Shown here piece by piece: positions 10,375 through 20,479 of a DNA stretch of 64,000 bases. The notes under the pieces were generated by a model. It did not search any database and was not told where the DNA came from. It saw only the letters and a program-made list of their open reading frames with translations. Made by a program: the position numbers and the translations under genes. The DNA is taken from contig JAZHRO010000013.1 of assembly GCA_037157565.1 (NCBI GenBank), positions 80,097,501 to 80,161,500 of the forward strand, written 5' to 3'. The stretch comes from Thalassia testudinum. Lineage: Eukaryota > Streptophyta > Magnoliopsida > Alismatales > Hydrocharitaceae. The first letter of the stretch is position 1. Every line of letters starts with the position of its first letter.

Positions 10375-11409
10375 TGTGGCTTTTACTGGCCCACAATTTT
10401 CAAGGATGCATACGATCACTGTAAGGCATGTTCCCGTTGCCAGACTCTAGGCAACATGAGCCATAGAGACATGATGCCTCTACAGCCGATCTTGGTATGT
10501 GAAATTTTTGATATTTGGGGGATTGATTTCATGGGACCCTTTCCGACCTCGGATGGCTTCGAATACATCTTACTCGCAGTTGACTATGTTTCCAAGTGGA
10601 TAGAAGCCATTTCGACCCGAACCAACAATCATAAAGTCGTTATAAAATTCCTTCATCAAAACATTTTCTCGAGGTTCGGGATTCCGCATGCTATAATTTC
10701 CGACGGAGGGACCCATTTTACAAACGCTCAGTTCAGGTCACTGATGACCAAATATGGGGTGTCGCACCGAATCTCTACTCCTTACCACCCCCAAACTAAT
10801 GGTCTAGCTGAGCTATCTAACCGAGAGATCAAGAAGATCCTTCAGGTTACTGTTCGACCTGATAGAAAAGATTGGTCTTCTCGGCTTCCGGAAGCATTGT
10901 GGGCCTACAGGATCACCCACAAGACCCAATTAGGAATGTCTCCCTTCAGACTAGTGTACGGGAAGGCATGTCACCTCCCCGTCGAATTGGAGCATAAAGC
11001 CTATTGGGCAGTACGGACCTGTAATCTCGACCTTTCTAAGGCTGGAACCCACAGAAGACTTCAAATGAGCGAGATCGATGAATTACGCCACGACGCGTAT
11101 GAGAACTCGCGAATTTACAAAGAACGGGTTAAAGCTTTTCACGACAAACACATTTCTAGAAAGGTCTTTCATCCTGGTCAAAAGGTTTTACTCTTTGATG
11201 CCCGACTCAAATTATTCCCAGGAAAGCTAAGATCCAAGTGGGTCGGACCCTACCTAGTCTGACAAATCTTCGGAAATGGAGCCATTGAAATCAGCCCACT
11301 CAGCCACGATTCTGAACCCTTTATCGTGAACGGTCAGAGACTCAAGACGTTCATTGACATGACCGATATAGATTTGGCTGAGTCATCCTTTACCCTCCAT
11401 TCCTCTTGA
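10375..11409 (+). pseudogene. Element A integrase
   Basis: The HHCC zinc domain begins before the TAG at 10372 (CHDQACGGHFSGH) and ends after it (CKACSRC, about 10420-10440). The open part from 10456 holds the catalytic D,D35E core: D at 10525 (WGIDFMGP), D at 10702 (ISDGG) and E at 10810 ([10 protein letters not shown]). A second stop, TGA at 11260-11262, replaces the CGA of element B. Homology continues in the same frame to a natural end at 11407-11409. The C-terminus shows a [11 protein letters not shown] motif and no chromodomain. Integrase would insert the cDNA into chromosomes. Two stops make this copy inactive unless read through. Confidence 0.9.
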
Positions 11410-11427
11410 GCTCATTGCACCCAGCCG

Positions 11428-11464
11428 ATGGCGTAAAATCAGCTCTTAACGGGAGGCAACCCGT
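11428..11464 (+). other. Conserved post-pol motif (GGGAGGCAACCC), element A
   Basis: GATGGCGT, a short spacer, then CTTAACGGGAGGCAACCC just after the pol stop. The same arrangement occurs in B (27791-27827), C (38374-38410) and F (63937-63973) on the minus strand. Its role is unknown. Confidence 0.65.
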
Positions 11465-11695
11465 TATTCTTTGAAAAACCCGAAACTGTTTCTAACATCT
11501 CTATGCGGAAATCATATTGCACTTTAGGGTTCATCCATTAGAACAGCCGACTTCACCTCAGGTATACCTACCCGAGATTAGAAATCATTCGCAACAAGTC
11601 ACTTCGACCCATTCACTCACCACACACCTATCCTAATACATGAACTAAGCTGAATTCAAACCCACCTAATTTACAATTGGGACATTGCAAATCTT

Positions 11696-11709
11696 AGGCA
11701 TGGGGGGGA
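11696..11709 (+). other. First (internal) polypurine motif, element A
   Basis: AGGCATGGGGGGGA, with GGACATTGCAA just upstream. It repeats the core of the final polypurine tract at 12980-12992 and lies 1.28 kb before it. Confidence 0.65.
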
Positions 11710-12348
11710 TATGAAAGTGCAAAATGTCAGAAAATTCATATCAAGAAAGGGTTTCACAAAAAAAAAAAAAGAGAGAGACTTGATAGAGGGGAGGAAAAAT
11801 TCAGGGTCATACAAATGAGAGGAGGAAAAGAAAGAAAAATGACAAAAAGGAGCACAAAATGAAAATGAAAAGAAATAGTCATTAGTAAAAGGTTAAGGGG
11901 TTAACTGAAGTTCTAGACCAAAAAAAAAAAAAGAAAAATGCTATGGAGACATAACAAGAGATTAGCGGGAACGCTGGTCTTAGGCCTCTTGGGCTAGATT
12001 TGTTAACTTAAAAATTTGCGTATCTGTTAAAATCTAGATAATCCTTAAGAGGTTGAGGAAAATGCGAAACTTAAGTATTAGGTCTAAGGCTTAGGAAGTA
12101 TTCGGCCTCGTTAACTGACCTCCGGTTTGCGGGATTCGGTAACCTAAGCACCCAAATTCACACACAGTCTGGTTCAGTGCGCATAAACATCCAAATCACA
12201 CGAAAAGCGTTTAATGTTCTGAAAAAGTCACCTAGATTAGGAGCGGTCAATCAACACAAATTGATTTAGACGAGTTCCCAGCGCGGAGAGGCGGGAAATT
12301 CCCCTCGAAGATGCGTAACAACATATCATCTCCTCGGTGCTTGTCTCT

Positions 12349-12368
12349 TAGGATATTTAAATATCCTA
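12349..12368 (+). repeat. Perfect 20-bp palindrome, element A 3' region
   Basis: TAGGATATTTAAATATCCTA is self-complementary along its full length. Related palindromes occupy the same place in B (26820-26839), C (37398-37417) and E (59601-59616). Confidence 0.75.
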
Positions 12369-12402
12369 CTGGGGGCATGTAAGCAGTCTGTTGGTTCAGA
12401 TA

Positions 12403-12562
12403 CCATGGGCGGCATTATCACGAAATGTCGATCACCAGGGTCTGGATTCGGCCACGGAACGCCATGGGCGGGATTACCTCGAAATCTCGAAAGCCAGGGT
12501 TCTGGGGGTTGCCATGGGCGGGATTATCTCGAAATCTCGAAAGCCAGGGACCCTTGAGGATT
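12403..12562 (+). repeat. Three degenerate repeats with CCATGGGCGG core, element A
   Basis: Copies start at 12403, 12462 and 12512. Each has CCATGGGCGGNATTA followed by a CGAAATNTCGA-like block and CCAGGG. B and E have three copies and C has two at the matching place. Confidence 0.7.
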
Positions 12563-12979
12563 GATGATGGGGACGAGGAATCCGATACAGACCATGTTGA
12601 GAAGCTAATCCGAAGCTAGAAATAAAAAGAAAAGAGAGAGAAAAGCTCTCCAAACAAATAAATCTTCTATCTCGCTCTTACAAAAAAAAAAACGCACTGC
12701 AAACTGAACTTAGGCTAAAAATGTCTCAAGCACGGGTGCTTTAACCACGGAGTCCAACAAACCCTAAGATAGTTTTTGTGGGCCGTAGAAACCTTTGCGA
12801 AGGACTGAGGCTAAAGCAGAACAGGTCCGGATTTTGGTTGGTACTTGAATAATTCCAGGCCTATTGTCGGCATTCCTACCTAATCACAAAACAAGAAGGA
12901 CTTATCATTATTGACAGACATTCAGGGTTTAGAATGGAAGTTAAAACCTTGAAATTTTGCTAAGGGACTAGCAAAAGCT

Positions 12980-12992
12980 AGGCATGGGGGTA
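12980..12992 (+). other. Final polypurine tract of element A
   Basis: AGGCATGGGGGTA directly abuts the TGATGAGAG start of the 3' LTR, which is the expected place for plus-strand priming. Confidence 0.8.
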
Positions 12993-15702
12993 TGATGAGA
13001 GCCTCATCATAAGCCATAACTAGCTCATTTTGACCCAATAAAGAAGATAAAAGCTCCTACATAACCTAGAAGAAGGCTTAACTGAAGGAACAAGTGCTCT
13101 GAGAAGAAAACATGAAATAAAGGTTAAAACTGTAATTTTACCATTGCAGTACATAAACGGGATTTCTCAGAAGCAAAACATAGGTCAAATGGTCCAAATA
13201 AGATAAAAAGAGGGTTGAGTCGATCAGAAATGAGTTTATGTGCAATCTAAGAATTAAATGACACTTGGTAACCCTAAAACAGACCTGCTTAAATTAACAA
13301 GGCTCCGGTCAGGATAAAAATTGAGTAAACCCTCTAAAAATCATGGAAAAACATCCTCTAGGATTTAGAACACTTAATTTAGCCTTTGGAACCTAGTCTG
13401 ACCTAGATTAGGGTCCTAGCTCCTCAATTAACCAAATTTGGGTTTTTACGCAAAATATCCAGTCAAACGAGGTAAAACCTGAAATCCAAATTCTCCATTG
13501 GATTCCTTAGGTCCAAATTAGGTTTATACCAAAATTTGGACTTAAGAGGAGGTCATCTTGACCTACTTTGCAATTTAGTACACCCAAATCACAAATAGGT
13601 CCCTATCTTTTTAATATCCTTGCAAAGAGCCCCCCAAGTTCTTCGCCCCCTTTGCAATCCGGTCCTGCCGCCATTATTAGGGCAGAACCGAGCTCCGGCG
13701 AGGTTCAGAGAGGGATTGCTCTCTAATCCCTCAGAGATTTCCTCCCAGAAATGGAAGGGGGATTCTCTGAGGAATTCCCTTCCTTCTAAAGCCAATTACA
13801 ATAGCTCGTGTGAACCCAATCTCTCGTGCGAACGCACGAGAGATTTGGGTATCCACCTTCCTTCCAACTCCGGTGAGCCGGCAGACCTAATTGCGCGCTC
13901 TCCACGTGCTGATAGGAGCGGCCAGCACCTATAAAACACCCCCCAGACCCTGCTGCAGGACCCAAGCTTGATTTTGACGGAGATCCCCTCCAAATTCCCT
14001 CTCTCCCATCTCCGGCCAAACGACCCGTAAGCTCCGGCAACCTCCTCCTCTCCTTCTCGTCTCTCTATTGCCATACCAGTAGCAGAGTCCACTCCGCCTC
14101 TTCCTCCCGCATCGCGCTGTACCCCGCGCGCGTGCTCCTGACCTCATCTTCGTCGCCGCTTCCTCCCTCAGGGTCTTTCTCCCCAGACGACGGTAGTTAC
14201 GAGCCGTCCTCTCCACTGCCTCCCTTCCTTCAAGACAACCCCAGATACATTCTCCATCCTCTCCTCTCTCTTTTCCCCCTACTATTTTACTTGATTACCC
14301 CTCGACAGTACCTAGCCACCTCCATCGTTCTCGCCTCCGACCGCCCTCCGGCGAGCTGCCCACACCACTCCGCCCCTCCACACGGCTCGCCAACCCCCTC
14401 GTGAGCTTCACCTCACCACCAGAAACCCATTCCACCCCATCACTGCCACTCCAGACCTCCACAAGCACCCCCCGACCAACCCACCATCTCCGGCCACAGG
14501 TTGACCTAGGCACGCACGCCTAGGCCGACCTGCAACCTGCAGCATCGCCCACCGCCTTCGCCGTGCTACAGCAAAGGTTTCCAGCTATTCTGATTGGGCC
14601 AATAGGCCATTCTGTTGGATGTCAGGTGGACGCTCCACCGCCATTAACAGTCGAAGCAGCAGGGAGCTTGGAGCAGCTTCGGGCATCAGGCTTCCCAGGC
14701 TGCAGGTGCAGCAGACTCTCGCGAAGGTCGCGAAGCGAACGAGGCCAGCCAGTCGCACAGAGGAGCCATCAGCTTGGGCAATCGAGTGACGAAAGCTCTG
14801 CGGGCGCGCGTGAAGGCAAGACCGACCAGATAGTCCCACATTGTGGGATTGCAAAACTCAGGTATCATGTAAATTGTTTTTGTGTTTTCTTCTTACTGCC
14901 TCCGTAAGCATAGGGGTGAGGTCCCTCACTGCCCCCACACGCCTCGTCCACGGCTTGACGTCGTGGATCTGGAAGATCCGACCCGACCTAAACCTACGCA
15001 CTCCTCGCGCATCACCACTTGCCGGTGCGCCTGGTCCCGGGTGCGAATCCTACCCGACTACCCGTGTGGCTCTGGGAGAGCTTGCTTGAGTGAACTGCTT
15101 GAGAAAAAGAGAGACGCTTGGGTAGAGGGACGAGGGTAGGTTTTTGCTACTGTGTGGTGTGTGCAGGAAGGAAGAAGTGACCGAGGCAGCAAACACTTAG
15201 CAGCTGAAGAACAGGAAGAGAAGAAAGAAGAAGCTGTGTAGCAGTGAAAGGAGAAGTCTTCGCCGAGAAGAAGAAGAAGAAGAAGGAAGACAAGGCAGAA
15301 GAGAGAGAAGAACAAAGAAGAGGCCAAGTGAAAACTGCAAAGTGATCAGAAGAAAAAGAAGAAGAAAGAAGAAAGGCAAGGCAGGAGAAGAAGGAAGATA
15401 TAGAAGCAGAAAGGAGAAGAAGAGAGAAAGAGAGATCACATTTAAGACGTCTAATACAGAAATCAGACGTCCAATTCTACTTTTTTTTCACAAATCCTTT
15501 TTAATATTCTCTCTTTGAATTAATTATATTTGCGTTTAACAGTTGTATTCTTTGGTTTTACAAAGTACTGAGATTGCTCCCCGTGTTCGACCTCGGATAC
15601 TCTAGTTGTTCGAGTAATAAAATTCTTTATATTTGTTTAAACGTTTTGTCGATTATACTACAACGTAATACGCTTTAAATCCGCACAAAATCGTTGAGAA
15701 CA
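12993..15702 (+). repeat. Element A 3' LTR
   Basis: 2.71 kb, colinear with the 5' LTR, beginning TGATGAGAG and ending AACA. It repeats the hairpin (13814-13850), the TATA box (13930-13936), the GAAGAA-rich tract and the paired GACGTC motif (15446-15471). An AATAAA (about 15616) and the CTCCCCGTGTTCGACC motif (15577-15592) lie near the 3' end, where the R/U5 part should be. Confidence 0.92.
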
Positions 15703-15707
15703 CCGCT
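15703..15707. repeat. Target-site duplication of element A, right copy
   Basis: CCGCT, matching CCTCT at 2055-2059 in four of five bases. Confidence 0.7.
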
Positions 15708-15862
15708 CATACTATGTCTCGTATCAACTGAGCGAGGTCCTGGACCTGAACGCCTGGGAGAAGTGCCTGGTCAACTGGCATGTTGGGCCCGGCACGTCCC
15801 CCCCTCCGACCTTGTCCACGGTCGCGTTTGTGGCCTACCTCAAGGATTCCACGTCGAGGCAT
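15703..15862 (-). pseudogene. Element X gag, N-terminal part
   Basis: From the ATG at 15862-15860 the minus strand reads MPRRG followed by a basic Arg/Gly-rich N-terminus and a QVQDLAQLIRDI segment, typical of chromovirus gag starts. One TGA follows shortly before the insertion point. With one copy of the target duplication counted, this frame joins the gag frame at 1816-2054, which supports A having landed inside the gene. The plus-strand frames here are shadows. Confidence 0.78.
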
Positions 15863-16030
15863 CTCCTACAAGGAGATGTGGAAGACAAAACAAAAAGAAG
15901 TCAACTCTAACGGACTTCAGCAAAAGAACCCAGAACAGATGTCAAGCGGTATGTTGTGGTGGTTACTTTAGTTACATGCATGTGAATTGGTTATTCTCAA
16001 GCTAGTTGGTTTGTTTCTCGAGACGACCTT

Positions 16031-16042
16031 GCTCTGATACCA
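16031..16042 (-). other. Primer binding site of element X (initiator tRNA-Met)
   Basis: The minus strand reads TGGTATCAGAGC, complementary to the 3' end of initiator tRNA-Met, three bases from the LTR edge. This is the primer type of chromoviruses such as Tekay/Del. Confidence 0.88.
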
Positions 16043-16045
16043 TTT

Positions 16046-18094
16046 TGTTAAGACCTGATTCCTGAATCCCTACAGGACATGGGATTGGCTCAACTCGACT
16101 AATCCCAAGACCTAGCCATCCAACAGGAAATAACCAAAAAGCAGGTAAGTAAACCACATTCACTATGCTAAGTAACTAACAGTAAAAGAGTATAACAGTA
16201 AAGGAAGTAAAAGCTGCTAACAGTACATATCACCACCACAAGTGATATGTACTGTGGTGGTCTCGCCCCTCCACAGTCCGCGCACCCTCGTCTGACTACC
16301 CCAGTTTGCCCAGTGGGCCTAACAAGTCGGTGTAGGGTGGCTAGCTGAACCCCGGACCCGTGGGGTGGCTAGCACTCTCCCTGCACTAGTAGCTCTCCCC
16401 GGTACAGTGTACGCGAGGGCAAAAGAAGTCGGTGTAGAGTGGCCAATCCTAACCCCAGTTCCCAACCCAAGGGCGGCTAGCTCTACTCTACACTAAACAG
16501 GGGACAGTCGCTCTCCTTGGTACCGTGTACTCAAGGGCCAGCACACTTTCCACTCACATTTCCAGATCCATTCCTTTTATCCACAGGAGCTCTACTCCTA
16601 ATTCCCCGTAGGGTTCATGTTCGTATTTCCCTAAGTTATTCCATACCAGGTTTCCTCATTCACATTTCCATTCTCGGATTTTATACATGCAGCTCGTATT
16701 TCCACAATTTGCATATATAATAAGAAATATCACAGGTATCTGTCTAACTAGCACAGGCATTTCATGTTTCACAAGCAACTCTTGTTTATTAACAGGTAGT
16801 TGGTCATAATTCTATTTATTTACTTAAGATTGCAATCTCAAACATGCATACAAACAGTGCAAGTACTTCTCATCCTAGGATTCATGCCACATCCTAGATT
16901 TCTAGTTATCCAGTTTCTCATATGCATTCATGTTTTATAATTTAAACCAAGGGAAACAACTCTACCAGACAATCTGGGAGTACTGGGGGTTCGAACGGCA
17001 GGCTCACGTGCCTCTGCAGGTCCTGAACACAACAGAATGTTCAGAACAGCATATAAGACTTTCTAACAAGTAGGGGAACTAACAAGGAATCCACAGATAT
17101 CTTGTTTACGTAAAACGGACCTCAAACGAACCCTAAACAGGTCAAAAATAGGATTGCAGACCTAAATCAGACGTCTGGCACAAGTTCCAGACGTCTTAAA
17201 AGTATCCAAAGTCTCACCTTAGGTTCCTGCATCGACTTCAGATGTACAAAACCACTTCTTGACCGTCTGGACCTAGCTCCAGACATCCGACCTCTCCTCC
17301 AATTGAATGGAAGTGCTTCCGGTCGTCTGCTAAGTTGTCCAGATGTCCGAAATGCATGCGAGGGCATGCCCCGCACCTTCCCGAAGCTATCTCTGCACGC
17401 GACAGGCAAAATCATCCACTTTTAGCCATGCAGATTGAAGCTGCGATGCGGTCTGCATGGCTATAACCGCAAGAGGAACATACCTTCGCAGAACACTGCT
17501 TTCAGACGTCCGACGTCGTCTCCAGACGTCCAACTCGTCGTCTGGACGACACGCTAGATGTCTGATTCTTGGAAAATCCCAGTACCAGAACCACCTCCTG
17601 CTCCTCATCGCGCGCAGCCGTGGCTTCTCCTCCTCGCCTACAGCTCCTGCCGCAGCAGGTGTCGGGGACGACTCCCCCAATGCGCTCCTCCCACACATGC
17701 CTCTTTGGCCATGCATCTTCCAGCGAGCTCCCACGAGCTCGCAAGCTCAAGCTCTTCCTCTTCTCCTCACGCCACCTCTCCTCCTTGTCACTCGCTCTCG
17801 CACTCTCTCTCTCACTCACCCCCTCTCGCTGCAGTGGAGAGGAAGGAAGGAAGGTGGATTTGGCAAAGAGGGGAGGAGAGGAATGGAGGAGAGGGGTTTT
17901 ATAAGGGTGTGCTAGGGTTCGGGTTGAGGAGAGAAGAGGGAAAGAGAAAAGAGCGGTACTATCTGCGCACTGCCCGCACGCAGACGCGAAGTTACGTACA
18001 AAATTTTCAATTTCCGGATGTCTGGGAAGGTGTCTAGACGTCTGATCGACCGTCCAGATGACTTAAAGGGCTCAGAACAGAACAGGTCTTTACA
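16046..18094 (-). repeat. Element X 5' LTR
   Basis: 2,049 bp bounded by near-perfect inverted ends: TGTTAAGACC at 16046 and GGTCTTTACA ending at 18094. It carries at least six GACGTC motifs between 17170 and 18042 and a minus-strand TATA box at 17897-17904. The longer frames around 17457-18037 are shadows in GC-rich LTR sequence. The partner LTR is beyond the left edge, so the target duplication cannot be checked. Confidence 0.82.
17897..17904 (-). promoter_or_regulatory. TATA box of element X LTR
   Basis: The minus strand reads TTATAAAA followed by CCCC, the only good core-promoter candidate in this LTR and in the right orientation. Confidence 0.5.
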
Positions 18095-20479
18095 CTAGCT
18101 CATGTACCACTCCCTTAGGAGACACCCTTGAGATAAGCCAACTCTCGGCTGTCCCAGGAGGAGTTACCACCGAGCTCCTCCAGTGATCCCCACTCGACGA
18201 GGGCCCACATGTGGATAGTTCCCCAGCCAGCCGAACAGCTCCTCCAAGGGTCTGAAGAGCAAGTCCTAGGAGCACATCACTAAGCACTTAGGGACCGGGG
18301 ACAACTCCAAGTGGTTGTTGAGAGTCAAGCGGTGGAAGGCCATGCCTATTCGATCTTGCTTGGGTTAGCTCAAGGCTCAACACTCTGACGAGGGAGGCCC
18401 CATGAGGTAATGAACCCTCGGTGCCCCGAGTCGAGCCACCCAATTCACGAGCATGAGCACAATGCCCTCAACCGCGAGCCAGAATACGCAATGAGAGACC
18501 ATGAAGGAAGTTAACTCCTCTCGTGGGTCAGCCGAGATGTGCGACAATAATGACAGCCCCGCCGAGGGCGAGAGTACTCCCAAACAGGCATGCCCTATGC
18601 CCGCCTACGAACAAGGCTCCTTCCACAAGTGAAGAACCCCTTTCCTAAGGTAGCAACCAGCCCCCAGGGGGCCCTCAGTCGTGGGCCATGCAGCGTAATT
18701 ACGGGACACTCTGCACAAAGGAGTTCCTCAAGGAATGCCCTCCCTTGGTCATGCACCGAGCAGACGTGCTTGAGGGGAGTCAATCCACTGAGGGTCATTG
18801 GGGTGGGCCTCGCTGAGGAGGAGCCCTCTGAAGGACGCACCCCCTAGTTGTGGATTGGGCGGGCGTGCTAAGAGGGTGCAAGCCTGCGAACTAGGACTCG
18901 TTATCCCAATGCCCCATCGAGCGAGAGGGTGGGAGGCATGCAAAGCGCCTAAGGGACCACTCCGAGAAGGGGCCCCAACTTCTACGGGTAGCCGATGCGG
19001 TCTACTAGGCAAAACTGAGAGGCAAGAGAGTTAGCACCCCACCCCAATAGACGGGCAACGTCACCCCAGCTCCCCCGCCTGACAAACGTCATTGTGAATT
19101 CTGGCGGTGATGCTCGCGCCAATTAAGGTCCTCTCCTCCTGATACATGAGCACATTAGCACAGAGGTTAAGGTAACCTTTGGCCGACGTCGCCCAAGACA
19201 TTCTAGCCCTTCCCTCTGAGTCAGCTTTCTATATGTACCTTTCTCTAGACTTTTATCTGGGCAAAGAGAATATGACCAAGTCTCCCTACAGGATTCGGCG
19301 GAGCGTCTAGGTTTGTTAGGGCAAGAGTCTTCCCCCTTCGAGGCAACTCCAAGTCCTTTGAAAAAACATGCTCCCCTGGCCATGGGCCAGGCGGAAGTTA
19401 GCCCCACAGTGCCTGCAATGATCCAAGGCCTCCGCCATCGGCATCTCAGGCACATCAGCATGTAGACTGAGGCAACCCTCGGGAGCAGCGATGGCCAAAA
19501 TGGGCCTACAACCCACATAACTAACTTCTAGCAATAATACCCACATCACTTCGAGACACTCAGGCCGAGTGCCCTTCTATGCTACCCTTTCTGAGCCGGT
19601 GCGCCCGTAGCACTTCCACCACTCCGGTGAAAATGCCTCCCTCTCCTCCCAACAGCCATTTCAGTCACCTACCTTAGAGGGGAGGGGGGAAACCCCCCTC
19701 CGACCAATTCAGATGGAGATAGGCACCTCAACCTGGCTGCCATGCTGAAGGCGACCAAGTTGATGATAGAATTAAGCGACCCGACCAGCTAATCACTAGT
19801 ACGCATCCACCGCCAGAACCTCCAGTTACATGCCTGACTCCCTTAGAGGAGGAGCATTGGACATGAAGAGGCTGCGACCCGGTGTAAGCCCCTCGAAGTT
19901 GAGGCAAAGCAACTCAAGAAGCTCACGTGAAGACGGGAAAGGGGAGCCAAGTCCATGCAATCCAGTAAGGGGCTAACCCGGTTGATCTACCAAGCGACTT
20001 CGAGATCACAACCGGACCCCTAAGTCGTGGCATTGCCCGATTCCTACTCTTCCCTCATGAACCCCTCCAAGCTCGTCGAGGGCCAAAAGGGGGATCTCAA
20101 TCTCCCAAAAAGTCTGATTGCTACAAACCCCCCCTCGAGGGTCCAAAGCACCCAAAAGTGACCTCTTAAGACTATGAGGGACCAAGGAGGCCCCCCTGAG
20201 TCCCGGCAGTAGCAAAATTGCCTCTTGAGGGTGGCCGGTGTAAAAAGTCTCACGTGCGCAATCCTTGGCGCACGAGGAGCGATCCCATCACCACCAAGAT
20301 CAATGCTTAAAGCCCATATACAACCCCAGTGGCAGCAAGAGGCCTAACCTGCCTTAGCAAGGACAGGGTACTGCCCCTCATGACGAATGGCCGTCACCAG
20401 CAGAGGGTAGCGACTGGTCCTTGCTCTCACCTGGCTACTCACCTCCAAAAAATCGTCAAGAAGAAATTTCAACCAAGCA
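18095..20479. other. Unassigned non-coding sequence
   Basis: About 2.4 kb, fairly GC-rich, with only short scattered frames that show no recognisable domain. It is neither part of X (which ends at the LTR edge 18094) nor of B (which begins at 21429). It may be a remnant of an older element's untranslated region, because it leads into a tandem repeat and retroelements of the Tat type often carry such repeats, but I see no diagnostic motif. Confidence 0.5.

Larger units (their letters stand above)
11410..12992 (+). other. Element A non-coding 3' region (no env-like gene)
   Basis: About 1.58 kb without a meaningful frame on either strand, where envelope-class Athila relatives carry an env-like gene. 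It contains the GGGAGGCAACCC motif, a first polypurine motif, an A-rich stretch with two poly-A runs (about 11757-11935), a 20-bp palindrome, three short repeats and the final polypurine tract. Confidence 0.8.
2060..15702 (+). mobile_element. Element A: complete Athila-like Ty3/gypsy retrotransposon nested in X gag
   Basis: The order is 5' LTR (2060-4763), primer site, leader, gag, protease, RT-RNase H, integrase, a long non-coding 3' region, polypurine tract and 3' LTR (12993-15702). Total length is 13.6 kb. The tRNA-Asp primer site, the DLGAS protease and the absence of a chromodomain or zinc knuckle place it in the Athila branch. There is no env-like frame after integrase. In the first 630 bp of the LTR pair I counted about nine mismatches, all transitions, so this is a fairly young insertion. 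All coding parts are in one frame but carry four stop codons, so the copy is probably not autonomous now. Confidence 0.93.
15703..18094 (-). mobile_element. Element X, right part: gag start, leader, primer site and LTR
   Basis: Continues element X after the insertion of A. Read on the minus strand it gives the LTR (18094 down to 16046), a tRNA-Met primer site, a leader of about 170 bp and the first 50 or so codons of gag. This is exactly the missing 5' end of the element at 1-2059. Confidence 0.85.

Noticed and set aside
11410..12992. Possible env-like gene after integrase in element A
   Set aside because: The longest frame is 64 codons (12425-12619) and is made of the short repeats; there is no signal peptide or transmembrane segment.
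17457..18037. Plus-strand frames of 110-160 codons
   Set aside because: They are inside X's LTR, antisense to the element, mutually overlapping, without recognisable domains.
18095..20479. Short frames up to 131 codons (for example 19123-19518)
   Set aside because: No domain, no consistent start or codon pattern, and frames overlap on both strands; left as unassigned non-coding DNA.
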